The notes beneath the pieces were generated by a model. The model was not told the DNA's origin. It ran no database searches and worked only from the letters and a program-made list of their open reading frames with translations. The translations under genes were made by a program, and so were the position numbers. Shown here in pieces: positions 11,349 to 22,740 of a stretch of DNA of 64,000 nt. This DNA comes from Gonatopus flavifemur (Eukaryota; Arthropoda; Insecta; Hymenoptera; Dryinidae): contig JAFFJZ010000004.1 in assembly GCA_018340375.1 (NCBI GenBank), positions 38,290,001 through 38,354,000 on the forward strand, read 5' to 3'. The first letter of the stretch is position 1. Every line of letters starts with the position of its first letter.

Positions 11349-13344
11349 CTACATGGTATCATCTATTCCGGGGCCATAAGAGGGACCTTCTCCAGCATGG
11401 GTAGCTTCCAATAAATCCAGCTGCTGTTGTCGCCGAGCCATTCTCCCTTCCCGGGTGCTCCCATCCGCTCTCGCATCGGAGATCCTCACACGCTCTTCGT
11501 CCTCTTTTTCGGTATACACTGAAAAAAAGTATGACTCTCACAGCTCTACTATTCATGTGTTCTCGCTGTCAGGAGGTATAAAGTTGCCAGTATAGCTCCC
11601 ACAGCCGAACGCGTCGCTATCATAGCAATCTGTCGGCTGTTGGAGCCATACTGGCATCCTCATACCTCCTGACAGCAAGACCACATAAATAGTAGAGCTG
11701 TAAGAGCCATACCTTTTTTTCAGTGTAGGCATGAGCTTCGGTGCCCAATGAGAGGCATTATGCACTCATGAAGTACAATAACGGTTTGGAACTTGATTGA
11801 ACATCCCAGCTGCAATGTAAGCTGCTATTTCAACAACTTTTGACCCACATGGAACGATTTTCGGAGTTATTTTCCATATCAATTGATTATAACTTTCATT
11901 GTTATTTTGTGTGAATCCACCAACACACCTTTCCAATAATTTAACGTTGCTGAGATCTTCATAGATTGGATATATCGATTGAGCGACAGCAGCTCGTAAA
12001 GTTTGATAATCGTGAGTGTAAGTAGATAATGTATCCGTTGCCAGCGCTTGCTGCCAACTGCACCATGAACTTTCTCCACTCGGGCACTTTTCGTGTTGAG
12101 GCTTTTCATCGGTTGAACAATAATGATAATATGTTGCCCAAATTGCATTATACATATTATCAACAGAATCGCAATTTCTTCTTATCGCCAAACCATAATA
12201 AACTGTTAGTTTATCTATGAGCTTAGCCGTAAGTTCACCTTTTCCGGAGAGCACTTTTTTTGCAATTTTTGTTCCGCCTTTGTCAACTATTACTTTTTTT
12301 TTTTACTCGCTCGCGGAGGCGTGAACCCATTCTCTTCTGAACATATCCGATACATTCTTTTTTGATAACTTCAACTGCACCATAAGGAGCAGCTTTTAGA
12401 AGTCCAGAATATATTTTCGAATCGCCATCGCCAATATAGTTTCTATAACGAACTTTGAATTTGTTTATCGAACGCTTGAACATTTCAACAACCGCATCCA
12501 CTTCCATTTTACCTGCAGAGCCCTGGTGATTTGCAGAACAAGCATCTTTGTGTTCATCGTAACAATCATTAAACTCTTCAGTACCTCTTTTAGGTTTCCA
12601 AAACTCACACTTTTTACAGTACGAACTTTTTATGATTATATCAATTATTTTTCCACTGTAATATCCAATCAACGATGTCACTCCATATAAAGAAGTGAAT
12701 CCTCGCTTCTTCCAAGTTTCGTCACCCGAAACTGTTAGATCTTCATTATTTTCATCACCTTGATTTTCAGCAGTGGCTTTTTTTTCCTCGTTACAAGCTT
12801 TCTCAAACAGTTCTTCACCTGCTACTTTCACACGAGAATGAATGTTTTGAATTATCAAATCATAGGTGTTTCGCGTTAAAAAAGCAGGCATGTCCATCAA
12901 GCCACAAAATTTAGCTGCGTCTTTTAATCCTAGTCCTTGAATTCTCATCACAAATATAAATCGTCTGTTTATTTCGTAAGAATGCTGCACAAAAGGACTG
13001 GAGTTTATCAAACGATTTCCACACTTATCACACACTAAAACAATTTTAAAACCAAGTCCACGGGAGGGAACAGTTTCAAATTTTATTTTTCCGCCACAAG
13101 AGTTACATTTCACATAATCACTTATCGCAGCAAACACAGTGATGAAATTTAAAATTCTATATTCAATCGAAGGATCACGAGAAACTACAATCTCTTCTTG
13201 CACTTTGAATTTTTCAGCGGATGCGCTAAAACTATTCTCATCCGTCTCAACAGTCTTTGGATTAAAAGATTGTCTTCTCTTCTTACTTTTAGAGATTTGG
13301 CATTTTTCGGTACTCCTACGTAATCTTGGACGTTCACGAGGCAT
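11349..13344 (-). pseudogene. Mutator-like (MULE) transposase, decayed
   Basis: A cut-and-paste transposase on the minus strand. The likely start is the ATG at 13344 (MPRERPRLRR); the frame is open upstream to 13401. Numbering from 13401, it shows a zinc-binding pair C99/C102 with C124/C127, the first catalytic Asp in SGDETWKKRGFTSLYG (D227), the second in NYIGDGDSKIYSG (D325/D327), then QKRMGSRLRERVKKK. The segment at 12254-11766 supplies the third acidic residue in TQNNNESYNQLIW and the family-typical GELTAKLIDKLTVYYG. A C-terminal segment ends SYGPGIDDTM. Damage: a one-base frame change in an 11-A run at ~12292-12302, an in-frame TGA at ~11766, and a 209-bp MITE at 11517-11725. If the MITE and one TA are ignored, both sides are in the same frame, so the insertion is clean. 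It matches the Mutator-like domain seen in many arthropod genomes. Confidence 0.85.
11517..11725. mobile_element. Palindromic MITE 'A', copy 1, inside the Mutator-like gene
   Basis: CACTGAAAAAAAG at the left end and a poly-T CAGTG right end, flanked by TA on both sides. It is almost fully self-complementary through GAGGTATAA, TGCCAGTATAGCTCC and CAGCCGAACG. Other copies lie at 13597-14310 and 62755-62964. TA target and size suggest a Tc1/mariner-class MITE. Confidence 0.85.
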
Positions 13345-13596
13345 TTTTATGACCCATAAATAAAATTTCCTCCAATATAAAACAAAAGTCACGAAAAACA
13401 AGTTTGAACTGGACGGACGACTTTACAACGTGGCAGAACTCCTAACACTGACGGAATACGTTTATTTCACGTTATAATACCTGAACATAACCTTCGTGGA
13501 CCTTTTATGATCACTATCTACGAGAAAATACAGTAGAAAAAGGAACCACAGGTGGCGCGTGCAGTGAGTGCAGCTGCTACTCTGGTTCTTACCCTA
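13345..13596. promoter_or_regulatory. 5' flank of the Mutator-like gene
   Basis: The sequence between the transposase start and MITE copy 2 should hold the promoter of the minus-strand transposase, if it had one. No TATA box or repeat I can defend is visible. It ends in a GGTGGCGCGTGCAGTGAGTG stretch, unusually GC-rich for this window. Confidence 0.25.
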
Positions 13597-14310
13597 CACT
13601 GAAAAAAGGTATGGCTCTCATCCCGAAGGGAACATGAAGCTTCAGCGAACGTTCAGATTAGATCTGTATAGATCGGTCCAAAGCTTCACAGGAGCTCATT
13701 TTTAGATTCACAAACGTTTGACAAAGGTTTTACGAACGTTGAAATGTCCGCCTCGGAATACTTTCAAGGAAGATAGATTGAACGTTCATGAAGGTTCATC
13801 GAAGGTTTGATGAAGCTTTACAAAAATATCTATGCTTATATTAATTTCCGTTAATTTAGATTAATAATCATTAATTATTAATGATCAAAAATTAATGGAA
13901 ATTAATATGAGTATAGATATTTTTGTAAAGCTTCATCAAACCTTCGATGAACCTTCATCAACGTTCAATCTATCTTCCTTGAAAGTATTTCGAGGCGGAC
14001 ATTTCAACGTTCGTAAAACCTTTGTGAAACGTTTGTGAATCTAAAAGTGAGCTCCTGTGAAGCTTTGGACCGATCTATACAGATCTAATCTGAACGTTCG
14101 CTGAAGCTTCATGTTCCCTTCGGGATAGCTCTACTATTTATGTGTTTTTGCTATCAGGAGGTATAAGGATGCCAGTATAGCTCCCACAGCCGAACGCGTC
14201 GCTATCCTAGCAATCTGTCGGCTGTGGGAGCTATACTGGCATCCTCATACCTCCTGACAGCAAGAACACATAAATAGTAGAGCTGTGAGAGCCATACCTT
14301 TTTTGCAGTG
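13597..14310. mobile_element. Palindromic MITE 'A', copy 2, split by another MITE
   Basis: Starts CACTGAAAAAAGGTATGG, ends ATACCTTTTTTGCAGTG, with TA on both sides. The first ~24 bp are separated from the rest by a 503-bp palindrome (13622-14124), after which the MITE resumes at AGCTCTACTATTTATG. The remaining body matches copies 1 and 3 closely. Confidence 0.85.
13622..14124. mobile_element. Palindromic MITE 'B' (CCCGAAGGG ends) nested in MITE A
   Basis: CCCGAAGGGAACATGAAGC and its complement close a palindrome with arms of about 240 bp and an AT-rich centre near 13870. The arms contain many short AACGTT/CTTCA motifs. An AT dinucleotide flanks each side, consistent with a 2-bp duplication of the MITE A target. 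A second copy begins at 63627 and runs off the window. Confidence 0.85.
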
Positions 14311-14610
14311 TACCTGCTTTCCAACGCTCTGACGTGGTCTTACAAATCCAGGTACATATCCGGAAATATTCATCCGATTGACCTCAAATTTTCAGAGAAT
14401 ATACTTAAATGTATGTACATTCCGAAAATGCAAAAAAAATCGAATTTTTGAAAATCACAACTGCGTATAACCCCTTAATTCAAGCAATGGCACATTTTTA
14501 TGTTCAAAAACGCATTTCAAAAACTTGTTCATGCATTCAATTTTTTTCTTTGATTCACTTGCATCTTTCTTGATAATAATCAATGGTTTTCAAATTCAGT
14601 TGACGATCAA

Positions 14611-16926
14611 TTGAAATTTATGAAATCCTCCAAATGGGTCAAGAAGACAAAAGCCAAAGTAATCCAGATTCTTAAAGAAGACCAGCATGTATTATACGAA
14701 TCATCGCCCAGCTGTTCTAATGAAGATCATCGTACACCTGATAGCAATGTTTCAAAAGAAAATGAGACTGAAAATCTGTTTTCACCTTCATTGAGTGACG
14801 ACCCGAGAAAAATTGCTTTGAAAAGGAAAATTGAACAACTTTCTGCTTTGGACTTGAAAAAAAACTAAACAAATTAGATCGTTGCAATTAGAAAAATGGT
14901 GGTTGAAAAAAAAAGTCAAATCCTCATCCGACTTGATCAAGGACATTCAAAATCCGCATATGATTCAAGAGGATACGGCTACATTTTTGAAACAAAATTG
15001 TGGTAAGCATGGAGATCTATTGTTCAGACTTCTTACAAAAAATACTCAACGATCACTGCCTCAGAAATACCCAGAAGAGCTTCGAAAATTTGCACCAACT
15101 GTTAGTTTTTTTCGCCAAAGGCATATGATTTTTTGCGTAATCATTTCGATAATTGTCTTCCACATCCAAAACCTTTAAGCAGATGGTATGAAGTTATTGA
15201 TGACAAACTTGGATTCACCTTGGAAACATTGAATTTATTGAAATTGAAAACACAACAATCCAAAGAACCTTCAATATGTTCATTAGTTTTCGATGAAATA
15301 ACAATTCGGAAACACATTCAATGGGATGGACATACGCTCCATGGTTTAGTAGATTATGGTACAGACATTCAAGACGAAACAATAGGCGAGGATAGTGGAG
15401 CCTTAGTGTTCATGATAGTTTCCGTGAATGAGAGCTGGAAATTACCTGTAGGATATTTTTTCATTGGCTCTTTGAATGCCTCTCAAGAAGCTAGATTATT
15501 AGAAAAAACTTTGGATATCCTATTAGAATGTGGTGTACAAATTACAAATGTGACTTGTGATGGGCTCTCAAGTAACTTATCAATGGCTTCGATCATGGGC
15601 TGTGCTATACAGGGTGACCCAAGTCGGATAGATTATATTTGGGGAGCATATTTCTGCAGCCAAAATGCAACAACTTTTATGTTCGGCAACATTTTTTTTG
15701 AGGCTTAGTTTTCGAGATATAAGCATTTTTAGATGTTTTTTCAAATCCAAATCACTCAAAAGCACGATATGCTACGTACTTGAGGTTGGGACCATTGGCT
15801 AAGTTGGAAAACGGCGGATGTCTGGAAAAAAATTTCAACGATCCCATCATTGTTTGTTCCGGAGCTATAGCGATTTGAAATTTTTGAGCTTCCAGCCAAT
15901 CACCGTTTATCAACTTTAAATCCTTATAGCTCCGGAACAAACGATGATAGGATAGTTAAATTTTTTTTCCGGAGATCCGCCGTTTCCCAACTTAGCCATT
16001 GGTTCCAACCTCAAGTACGTAGCATATCGTGCTTCCGAGTGATTTGGATTTGAAAAAAAATCTAAAAACGCTTATATCCCGAAAACTAAGCCTCAAAAAA
16101 AAGTTCACCAAATACAAAAGTTGTTGCATTTTGGCCGCAGAATATGCTCCCCAAATAAAATCTATCCGACTTGGGTCACCCTGTATATGACATGAATAAT
16201 TTGAATACACAATTAACATCGTCTACTTTCTTTATTCTCGACCCTTCGCACATGATAAAATTGATGAGAAATACTTTTGGAGATTACAAAGTTTTATATA
16301 ATAGCAGAGGAAAAAACATCGATTTCAATTATTCAATCAAATTAAATGATCTCCAAGAATCTGAAGGGTTACATTTGGCTAATAAATTGAGAAAAAAACA
16401 TATTCTATTTTTCAAACAAAAAATGAAAGTCTCATTGGCGATTCGATTACTCAGTGCATCCGTGGCTGAAGCTCTTTTATTTTGTCAAAATATTCTGAAA
16501 TTGGATGCTTTTCAAGACTGTACAGCAACTGTTGAGTTCATCGAAATGATGAATAATGCCTTTGATATTTTCAATTCACGAGGATTAAACGCCTCTGGAT
16601 ATAAAAAAGCTATTTGCCACGAAAATATTCACCAGTATAGAACATTTTACAATGAATTTCATCAATACATAACGTCTTCAAAAACATCTAATGGCACTCT
16701 CATTATAGATTCACCAAGAAAAGTGGGATTCAGAGGGATATTAATCAATTGACACAGTATCATCTGTTTATATGAAAGATACATAGCTTCAGATGAAATT
16801 TTGAAATATCTTCCTGTGTACAGATTATCGCAAGATCACCTCGAATGTTTTTGGGGAAACGCCGATCATTAGGAGGGCATAACGATAACCAAACGTGTAT
16901 GGATTGCAATTCATACCGCGAATTGA
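14611..16926 (+). pseudogene. P-element / THAP9-like transposase, decayed
   Basis: Plus-strand pieces read in order as a P-element-type transposase: a basic leucine-rich region (SDDPRKIALKRKIEQL), a segment with YPEELRKFAP, then the RNase H-like core with CSLVFDEITIRKHIQWDG, ALVFMIVSVNESWKLPVGYF and TNVTCDGLSSN. After a 574-bp MITE it resumes with YDMNNLNTQL, FFILDPSHMIKLMRNTFGD and, out of frame, YLPVYRLSQDHLECFWGN. No THAP zinc finger is seen upstream; the TTAA element ends just before. Breaks: a frame change in an 8-A run at ~14857-14864, another in a 7-T run near 15104-15110, the MITE, and frameshifts or stops after 16750. The family cuts DNA at terminal repeats using GTP as a cofactor in Drosophila; this copy cannot make a full protein as it stands. 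Confidence 0.85.
15610..16183. mobile_element. Palindromic MITE 'D' (CAGGGTGACCC ends) in the P-like gene
   Basis: CAGGGTGACCCAAGTCGGAT and its complement bound a 574-bp palindrome centred near 15897, with TA repeats on both sides. The arms contain GCTACGTACTTGAGGTTGG and TCCGGAGCTATAG in both orientations. Taking out the element and one TA leaves the transposase frame continuous from GCAI to YDMN, so insertion was clean and came after the gene was already here. A truncated relative lies at 59555-59694. Confidence 0.9.
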
Positions 16927-17344
16927 CACTTCATTTCCACCAGGAATAGTTGAAGATAATGAGACATGTTTATGTAAAATAAGTATTCATTTCAACGTAT
17001 CCAGTGTAACATGGACGTTGTTTTTTTTTATTTTTTATCAAAACCCAATACTCAAACTTGGGCCAAGTCGGGCCCAAGGTGGGGCCAAGCCTGGCCCAGG
17101 TTTGGCAGAATACTGGCTGCTAACTTTCGCCAGTTTGGTCGAGATCTGTGCACACGTGTCACGTACACCTTATCGCGAATTTCAAATGTAACGTTCACTG
17201 CCAAGGTTGGCCCAGGTTGGCAGAACATTGACTGCCAATTCTTCATGAAACCTGATTGAAACCTTTGTACATGTTACATATCGTATCCTAATATCAATCC
17301 CATCGTTAACATTGGCTGCCAACATTGACCCATTCTAGCACCAA
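16927..17344. repeat. GGCC-rich short repeats
   Basis: Around 17055-17105 and 17195-17225 there are interspersed TTGGGCCAAG, GGGGCCAAGCC, TGGCCCAGG and TTGGCAGAA motifs, in contrast to the AT-rich surroundings. They look like a short degenerate minisatellite or part of a MITE. No gene is recognised. Confidence 0.35.
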
Positions 17345-20170
17345 CATCCCTGGTGGAAATATTTCTCCGAATTTTCTGCGATTTCTTACGACTGTTCCTC
17401 CGATTTATTCCGATTCTGTTCGAGAATTTTTCCGAATTCCATACCAAATTGAGACATTTCTTCGAAACATTCCGCTTATAATGATTTCTCCGAAACCCAA
17501 AATTCCAATTTTTTCCGAATCTCTCCCCAAATGCTAACATTTCTTTCAGACTTCATAATATTTTCCCGACTTCCTCTGAAGTTTTCTACGATTTATCCAG
17601 ATTTTTTCTGAATTTTATAGTGAATTCAAGAATCCCTCCGAAATATTCCCGCTAAAGAAGTTCTTTTTGAATTGAAAAATTCCGATTTTTTCTGACTTTC
17701 TTCCCACATGAAGCGTTTCCCTCCTAATTATTCATCTTTGGGACGTAAGTTTCGTAATCGAAGTTTTTCCCAATTTTTCCGTCTTCCTCTGAAATTTTCT
17801 ACGATTCATTAAGATTTTTTCTGAATTTCATGTTGAATTCAAGGATGTCTCCGAATTCTTCCCACTAAAGTAGGTCTTCTTAACCCTTAAAAGGTAAAGT
17901 GTTTTTTGGCACCCTTAAAAGGTAAACATGGGTCATTCGTGCCCAGCGCTTTGGAAAGTACTCAAAAGTGCTCAAAAAAATCTGGGAAAATTCATGGTGT
18001 CTCATTAAATATCCTAGTATCAGGACCGATCGCTGTATTGATGAATAATTTATTTGTTCAAACAATATAACAAGATAAACAAATGAAAACGTGGAAAATG
18101 GACTGTTTTGTTTAAAAGTTCATAACTTCTGATCAAATTAATATTTTTCTAAATTCCAAACGGGAAATTGAAGCTCAAAAATAGCATTTTGGAGGAAAAA
18201 ATATTGCGAATATGTATCAATCAAATCAATACTTGAGTTTTCAACATGAAAATCGCGTTTTTTCGAAGTACGTAAAAAGGTACTATTTCCAGTAAAACAG
18301 ACATACATTTATTTTTCAATCAATTTTGTTCATAAAAATGACAGTAATTATCAATTTTCATATCAAAATAAGAAGACATAGAAGAATACAAAATACTGGC
18401 CACACAGAAGCGAAATCATGCGCAATCAAGGCATATATCATATTTAATTAAAAAATTTCGAGTTTTTCCTACTTTTTCCTCACATGATAGCGTTGGTCTC
18501 CTAATTATTCATCTTCGCAACGTAAATTTTGTAATCGAAATTTTCCCTAATTTTTTCGTCTTCCTCTGAAATTTTCTACGATTTATTCAGATCTTTTCTA
18601 AATTTCATGTTGAATTCAAGAATCTCTCCGAAATATTCTTACTAGAGTAGTTCTTCTTAATTGAAGAATTCCGATTTTTTCCTACTTTCTCCTCACATGA
18701 TAGCGTTTTCCTCCTAATTATTCATCTTCGCAACGTAATTTTTGTAATCGAAATTTTTCCTAATTTTTTCGTCTTCCTCCGAAATTTTCTACGATTTATG
18801 CAGATTTTCTCTGCAAACCTTTTCAAATCCTAGAATTTCTCCAAAATACTCCGCATCAAATAATTTTTATAAAATTGGAAATCCAGATTTTTCCCTATAT
18901 TCCTCCAAATAATTACATTTTTCTCCGAATAATTCATTTTTCCAACGTAATTTCCGTAATCCGAATATTGTTACGAATTTCTCAGATTTTGATCAGATTT
19001 TATAGTAAATTCCAAAATTTCCCCAGAACTTAAAATGATCTTTCTGAATCAAAATATTCTGATGTTTCATTCACTTCTCTTCAACTGATAACGTTTTTCT
19101 TCAAAGCATTCATTTTTTCCACTCAATCCCCGTTGTCAAAATATTTTCTCCAATCTTCTTAGATTTATCCATTTGTCCTCCAGGGATTTTGATTCCTGAA
19201 AAATATCTGAATAAATCCGAGAAATGTATTAAAAAATATTCCAACTACGGAAATTACGTTGAAAGATGAATCATCCCAAGAAAAATGTCACGTTTTGAGC
19301 AGAAGCTCGTAAAACATAAAAATATTTCAATTCAGAGAAATCATTATGAGCGCAGTGTTTCGGAGAACTTCTTCAACTTAATATGAAATTTGATCAAAAT
19401 CAGAATGACTTGAAGGAAATTTTGGAGAAATTCGAAACAATATTTCGGCAATGGAAACAACGTTGGAAAGATGAATAATGCGGAGAAAGATGTCATTATT
19501 TGAGGAAAAATAGGGAAAAATCTGAATTTCCTAATCCAAAAAAATCATTTGAAGCGGCGTATTCCGGAGGAATTTTTGAATTAAATATGAAATGCAGAGA
19601 AAATCTCAATAATTCGGAGGAAATTTGAGAGTCCGAAGAAAGTGGGAAAATATTCCAATCCCGGAAATTGCGTTGCGAATGAATCATTCGGAGGAAGATG
19701 CTATTATTTGCGAAAAAATTCGGAAAACATCTCAGTTTTTCAATTTAGAGAAATCATTTGAGATGCAGTGTTTCGGAGGAATTCTTGAATTCAACATCAA
19801 GTCCAGAGTAAATCCAAATAAATCGAAGAAAATTTCAGAGAGAGTTCGAAAAATTCGGGAGAATATTTCCATCACGAAAATGACGGTGCAACGATGAATA
19901 TTTCGGAGGAATACGTTATCATTTGCGGAGAAATTTGGAAAAGATTAGAATATGTCGATTCAGCAAAATCATTACGAGCGTAGTGTTTAGGAGGAATTTC
20001 TGAATTCAATATGGAATTCGAGTACCATCTGAATGAATCGGAGGAAATTTTGGAGAAATTCGAAAAAATTTGGAGCAATATTTCGATATTCAAAATAACA
20101 TTAGAAATGTTAATAATTTGGAAAACAATATAATCTTTGGAGAAATTTGGAACCAGCTGGAATTTTTTCT
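17345..20170. repeat. Satellite of ~210-bp units arranged as a large inverted repeat
   Basis: On the left (17345-~19180) units recur at about 210 bp: CTTCCTCTGAAATTTTCTAC-type blocks begin near 17570, 17782, 18560 and 18769. Each holds ATTCAAGAATCTCTCCGAAAT, CCGATTTTTTCC and CCTAATTATTCATCTT motifs. On the right (~19190-20170) the same motifs appear in reverse complement order (GATGAATAAT, GGAGGAA-TTCTTGAATTCAA, ATCGGAGGAAATTT). The centre lies near 19180. The copies are too diverged for recent amplification. A transcript across it could form a long duplex. Confidence 0.75.
17880..18447. mobile_element. 560-bp TTAA-flanked insertion in the satellite
   Basis: The satellite unit is interrupted after CTTCTTAA and resumes at TTAATTAAAAAATTTCGAG. 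TTAA occurs at 17880-17883 and 18444-18447, as expected for a TTAA target duplication. The insert begins CCCTTAAAAGGTAAAGTG, and a similar CCCTTAAAAGGTAAAC block recurs 32 bp later. CCC next to TTAA suggests a piggyBac-like MITE, but I cannot find a matching right terminal repeat. Confidence 0.5.
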
Positions 20171-21084
20171 CCAGATTATTACATTTGATATTGAATTGTT
20201 TATTGTTCCAGCATAATTTCTAATCATTGCTCATACGTCCCAAAGATATTCTTGTAGAAAAAATTTTAGAAGGAAGAATAAAATTTCTCGTGTATCCTTC
20301 ATGACTTTCTGAACTAAATGAAATCAGCAAAAGTTATAAAATTTCAACTAGTTTGAGATTTATTCCATATCGAATAGACACGCAGTCAGAGGGTTCTAGT
20401 TTTCTCTATATACAAAATGTAATTAGGATGTCATGAACTGAGAATTTCCACCCATCCTCTGAAACAAAACTAAATACATAACAAATAGGAGGAGGACTTA
20501 TTTTGTTCATTCGAATGATAACATTCAACTATAATGAAAAATGTGTTTATTATTGACTGTAATTTTTTCGATCTTACAATGTGCAGCACCTGCAATATAC
20601 GCATCTGTATTGTACATAACTTTATGCAATGCTGCATAATTATTAGACATCATGTAATCTACTCACTAAAATCCAAAAGTTGGTATGTCTTTTGTAGAAT
20701 TATTCAAAATGGAATTGGTTGAATAGAACATGAACTTTGAACAAAAAACGAAGACAGTTTTCAGCAAGATGTAATTCTTACATTTCTTATCAACTACATA
20801 TCATAGTATATGCGACTCCATATATCATACTAACGTCAAGTATTGAAAACAATTCGTAAAAGAGTGCAAACTCAAGAATAATGAAACATAAAATGTATTA
20901 TTTGGTGACGTTTGTGAATGAAAAAAAATAATCATCAGTAAACTAAATACTTCCACAAATTCTCGACAAAGCTAAGTCAAATATCGTTGAAAAGATAATC
21001 AAGTATTTTGTATTCATCGTTTAAAGAACCATCAATAATATAACTGGATATCGGATTATGTGTAAATTTGAATTTCTTTCGCTT
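20171..21084. other. Intergenic, no gene seen
   Basis: AT-rich sequence with only short open stretches and no recognisable motif or repeat arms. Confidence 0.5.
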
Positions 21085-21192
21085 CCCAAGTAACACAAGA
21101 AGTTCTGAGAATGTGCTCGAACATTCTAAGAATGGTCCAGCACCTTCTTAGAATGTTCGAGCACATTCTTAGAACTTCTCGTGTTACTTGGG
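21085..21192. repeat. 108-bp hairpin (CCCAAGTAACAC ends)
   Basis: CCCAAGTAACACAAGAAGTT and its near-complement form almost perfect arms of ~49 bp around a short loop (GGTCCAGCA). Similar CCCA-type ends mark other foldbacks in the window. It could be a hairpin MITE. Confidence 0.7.
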
Positions 21193-21261
21193 TTCTTGCT
21201 TTTATGAAATCCTTGATAATTAGGTTCTCGATAAACATGATTATAGTATGTAGACATACTA

Positions 21262-22166
21262 CTGTGGGGAAAAAGTAAGGTGAATTTTTAATTTAAACTT
21301 CGTGGGCTTGACATTTCAGGCTAGTTCTTTTTTTCTTAAGTTAGCAGGACTGTTAATGACATCTGTGCCAAATTTCATGTCAATATCATTATCAGTAATA
21401 CATTTACGCTTGTGTTTACCAAACGACCAAGAGTGCATTTTTCGATTTTTACAATGTCTGATTTAATTGAGCAGAGAAGTGCAATCAAATTTTGTTCGCG
21501 GAATGAAATTTCGGCTACGGAAACTTTGAGGATGTTGCGGAAGGCCTTTGGTGATTCTACCATGTCGCAGAAAAATGTTTATAAGTGGTACAAAGACTTC
21601 AAAGAGGGTCGAGAACGTGTTGATGACTCGGAGCGCTCCGGACGACCATCGACGTCAACAGATGACCAACACATCGATGAAGTGAAGGAATTAGTGCTCA
21701 CAAATCGTCGGGTGACTGTTAGAGACCTTACTGATATGATCGGAATATCAGAAGGATATTAAGACCAGAATTATGGGCCAACAACTCTTGGTTTTTGCAT
21801 CAATGCACCGTCTCATACCGCACTCGTTCTTCGTGACCATTTCGCCAAAAATTCGACGCATATCGTTCCGCAACCACCGTATTCGCCTGATTTGGCTCTG
21901 TGTGACTTCTAGCTATGCCCAAAACTCAAGAGACCACTCCGGGGAAAGCGTTTCGAGTCGATTGAGGGGATAAAAGCTGAATCGAAGAAGGCGCTGATGG
22001 CTATACCGGAAAGGGACTATTTAGCATGTTTCGATGATTGGAAAAAACGTTGGCATAAGTGTATTTCATCCAGAGGGGATTACTTTGAAGGGTATGAAAT
22101 TGATGTAGAAGAATAAATGAAGATTTTTCATTTTACAAACAAATTCACCTTACTTTTTGCCCACAG
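21262..22166 (+). mobile_element. mariner element, internally deleted (905 bp)
   Basis: TA at 21260-21261, then CTGTGGGGAAAAAGTAAGG; the right end is CCTTACTTTTTGCCCACAG followed by TA (22167-22168). These are mariner-type terminal inverted repeats with TA duplication. Typical mariners are ~1.3 kb, so about 400 bp has been lost, all inside the transposase gene. It is a different lineage from the copies at 43910 and 56295. Confidence 0.9.
21454..22116 (+). pseudogene. mariner transposase remnant (N- and C-terminal parts)
   Basis: From the ATG at 21454 the frame is open to 21762 and encodes the DNA-binding helix-turn-helix part: IEQRSAIKFC, SQKNVYKWYKDFKEGRE, then RSGRPSTSTDD. The catalytic middle, including the first Asp motif (TGDESW in relatives), is missing. 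After ~21768 the C-terminal part is legible across two or three frames: LWANNSWFLHQ, PQPPYSPDLALCDF, and WKKRWHKCISS before the stop near 22116. The third catalytic Asp motif survives at the DNA level. Not functional. Confidence 0.9.
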
Positions 22167-22229
22167 TAGTATATTCATAATCACATAAAATGTTCAATAC
22201 ATCTCAAAATATTTCATGAAATCAAGAAC

Positions 22230-22740
22230 AAGGAAGTATGCATATCATCCCATGCGTAGATATCACAGTTTCAGTGAATGTCAAAGATATTCTATCGAAT
22301 ATCATAAGAAAAAGGACTCAATACCTACAATCAAAACAACGATAAATGCTCCAGCACTCCCAGCAATTCTAAATAAAATCTCAAATACCATGAACGAAAA
22401 ATGTAAGTTCCATATTTATAAATAAAATAATCATAAATCTTCAGAAACGAAATTCTGCGAGAAGAGAAGATTCACGTTATAAATTCCGATGTGAATCACG
22501 TTAGTCCTGTTATGCGTGCTCTTACATTGATTGCTCGTTATTTCGAAATAGCTAGAACCTGGAATACGTATTATCATGTAAACGATGTCTTATCGAATAT
22601 GATAAGGAAGAGCACTCAATACCTATAATCAAAACAACAATAAATGCTCCAGCACTCCCAGAAATTTCAAATAAAATCTCGAATAAAATAAGAAAAAATA
22701 TAAATTCCATATTTAAAAATGAAATAATCATAATTATGCT
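22230..22740. repeat. Direct duplication, ~200 bp, offset ~304 bp
   Basis: Positions ~22230-22440 and ~22540-22740 share CTATCGAATAT, CTCAATACCTA, AATCAAAACAAC, ATAAATGCTCCAGCACTCCC and TAAATAAAATCTC in the same order. The second copy is diverged. No open frame is conserved between them. Confidence 0.65.

Larger units (their letters stand above)
10749..14478. mobile_element. Large composite element bounded by TTAA and GGGGTTATACGCAGTTG ends
   Basis: TTAA (10749-10752) is followed by GGGGTTATACGCAGTTG; the right end is CAACTGCGTATAACCCC followed by TTAA (14475-14478). These are near-perfect terminal inverted repeats with a TTAA duplication. The left ~570 bp and right ~140 bp align with the short copies at 7235-8063 and 35475-36353; the middle (about 11322-14336) holds a Mutator-like transposase pseudogene and MITEs. 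Either the Mutator-like gene inserted into a short TTAA element, or the short copies are internally deleted relatives. TTAA targets are typical of piggyBac and Kolobok types rather than Mutator, so I favour insertion, without proof. Confidence 0.7.
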
